Of a stretch of DNA of 64,000 nucleotides, positions 63,365 to 64,000 are shown piece by piece. The position numbers and the translations under genes were made by a program. This DNA is from Apostichopus japonicus (taxonomy: Eukaryota; Echinodermata; Holothuroidea; Aspidochirotida; Stichopodidae), in NCBI RefSeq assembly GCF_037975245.1, contig NC_092572.1, forward strand, positions 28,067,989 through 28,131,988. Direction: 5' to 3'. Position 1 is the stretch's first letter, and each line of letters starts with the position of its first letter. Under the pieces are notes generated by a model. It saw nothing but the letters and a program-made list of their open reading frames with translations. It made no database searches and was not told where the DNA came from.

Positions 63365-64000
63365 AACAAGAGCCCAAGGGCACTATGGTTCCTTGCCTAT
63401 ACTGTAAGGACTTTAGAAGCACTATCCTAAAATTGTTATTTCAGGGTTGAATATACACACATGATATTATTGCCTTAAATATCACAAATCAATGATTGGT
63501 CCTTTTGAGAATTTGTTGACTTTTGTTAGATTTGTTTATAAGACCTTTCAGAATCATCCTAAGTGTATTTAATAACTTTGGTTGCACAGGAGTCACCCCG
63601 TGGACATTTAAAATATGGCCACAAAAATTCAACTAAAAACTAATACAGGTCACTGATGGCACTATTCCATGGTCATGTGAGGTCAACAGAGGTCCACCTC
63701 TCAAAACCAAACAAAACCTTGACCTCTGATAACTTTGCGCATGAAGTTCGCACAGGGGTCAACCATAGACAATTTTGATCAGTTTGTAGATTGAGTTTTT
63801 GACCCATAATTGACCTTTGTTGACCTTGGATCACATGTTATGTTTGGAAACAATTGCTTAACCTATTCACAACTAGTCCAACAAGAGCACAAGGGCACTG
63901 TGGTTCCTTGCTTGTAAGGAATATTTACAAGGGAGAAGCACTGTCCTAAAATTGTTATGTTGTCCGATTTACACAGACAATACTATTGCCAAAAATATCA
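63365..64000. repeat. Two dispersed AACAAGAGCCC repeats, second runs off the window
   Basis: Starts at 63365 and 63880 with AACAAGAG(C)CCAAGGGCACT and GGTTCCTTGC. The first contains the GGATCACATG and CACAACTAGTCC segments seen in the copy at 55068. Non-coding. Confidence 0.7.

Overview
The window looks like AT-rich invertebrate animal genomic DNA, probably from a non-vertebrate deuterostome such as an echinoderm. That guess rests on an intron-rich NACHT receptor with death-fold domains, many MITE-like repeats and dispersed 'AACAAGAGCCC' repeats; I cannot fix the species. Almost all single-frame ORFs are accidental. The real coding content is short exons that must be read with splice sites.

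One large minus-strand gene dominates, running from about 60.2 kb down to about 13.8 kb. I could join 14 exons from 60160 to 31178. All 13 junctions agree in phase and the sum is 4068 nt (1356 codons). In order they encode two DED-like death-fold domains, a NACHT NTPase exon of 1784 nt (Walker A GQPGSGKT, Walker B LILDGLEE), a helical and linker tail, a death domain (DD), a ZU5 domain and a UPA domain. This puts an NLR-type switch and tandem DEDs on the same chain as a DD-ZU5-UPA scaffold of the kind known from PIDD and UNC5. The start codon was not found: the first exon seen begins in phase 0 after an acceptor, so the 5' exon lies further upstream.

Downstream of the UPA, 30.4-13.8 kb holds a decaying or alternatively used second half. 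It has phase-0 linker exons (one with TAA as its first codon), a truncated DD (29.7 kb), a second full DD exon (20.6 kb) whose phase is broken by an 8-bp deletion, another partial DD (14.9 kb) and a plausible terminal exon at 14.0 kb with a poly(A) signal. A segmental duplication (18.7-22.5 kb and 39.8-42.7 kb) produced the two DD-plus-linker blocks; part of it recurs at 61.6-62.4 kb.

The plus strand contributes one clear exon, the C-terminal tail of a rhodopsin-type GPCR at 4.9 kb. THAP zinc-finger relics lie in an intron near 36 kb. The rest is repeats: a 138-bp satellite at the left edge, a 144-bp array at 16 kb, minisatellites at 22.8, 24.1 and 26.7 kb (the last full of CArG-like palindromes), a solo LTR with CATAT target duplication, several inverted-repeat elements including a foldback element at 60.4-61.5 kb, and (TA)n tracts. 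I recognised no tRNA, rRNA or CRISPR array.
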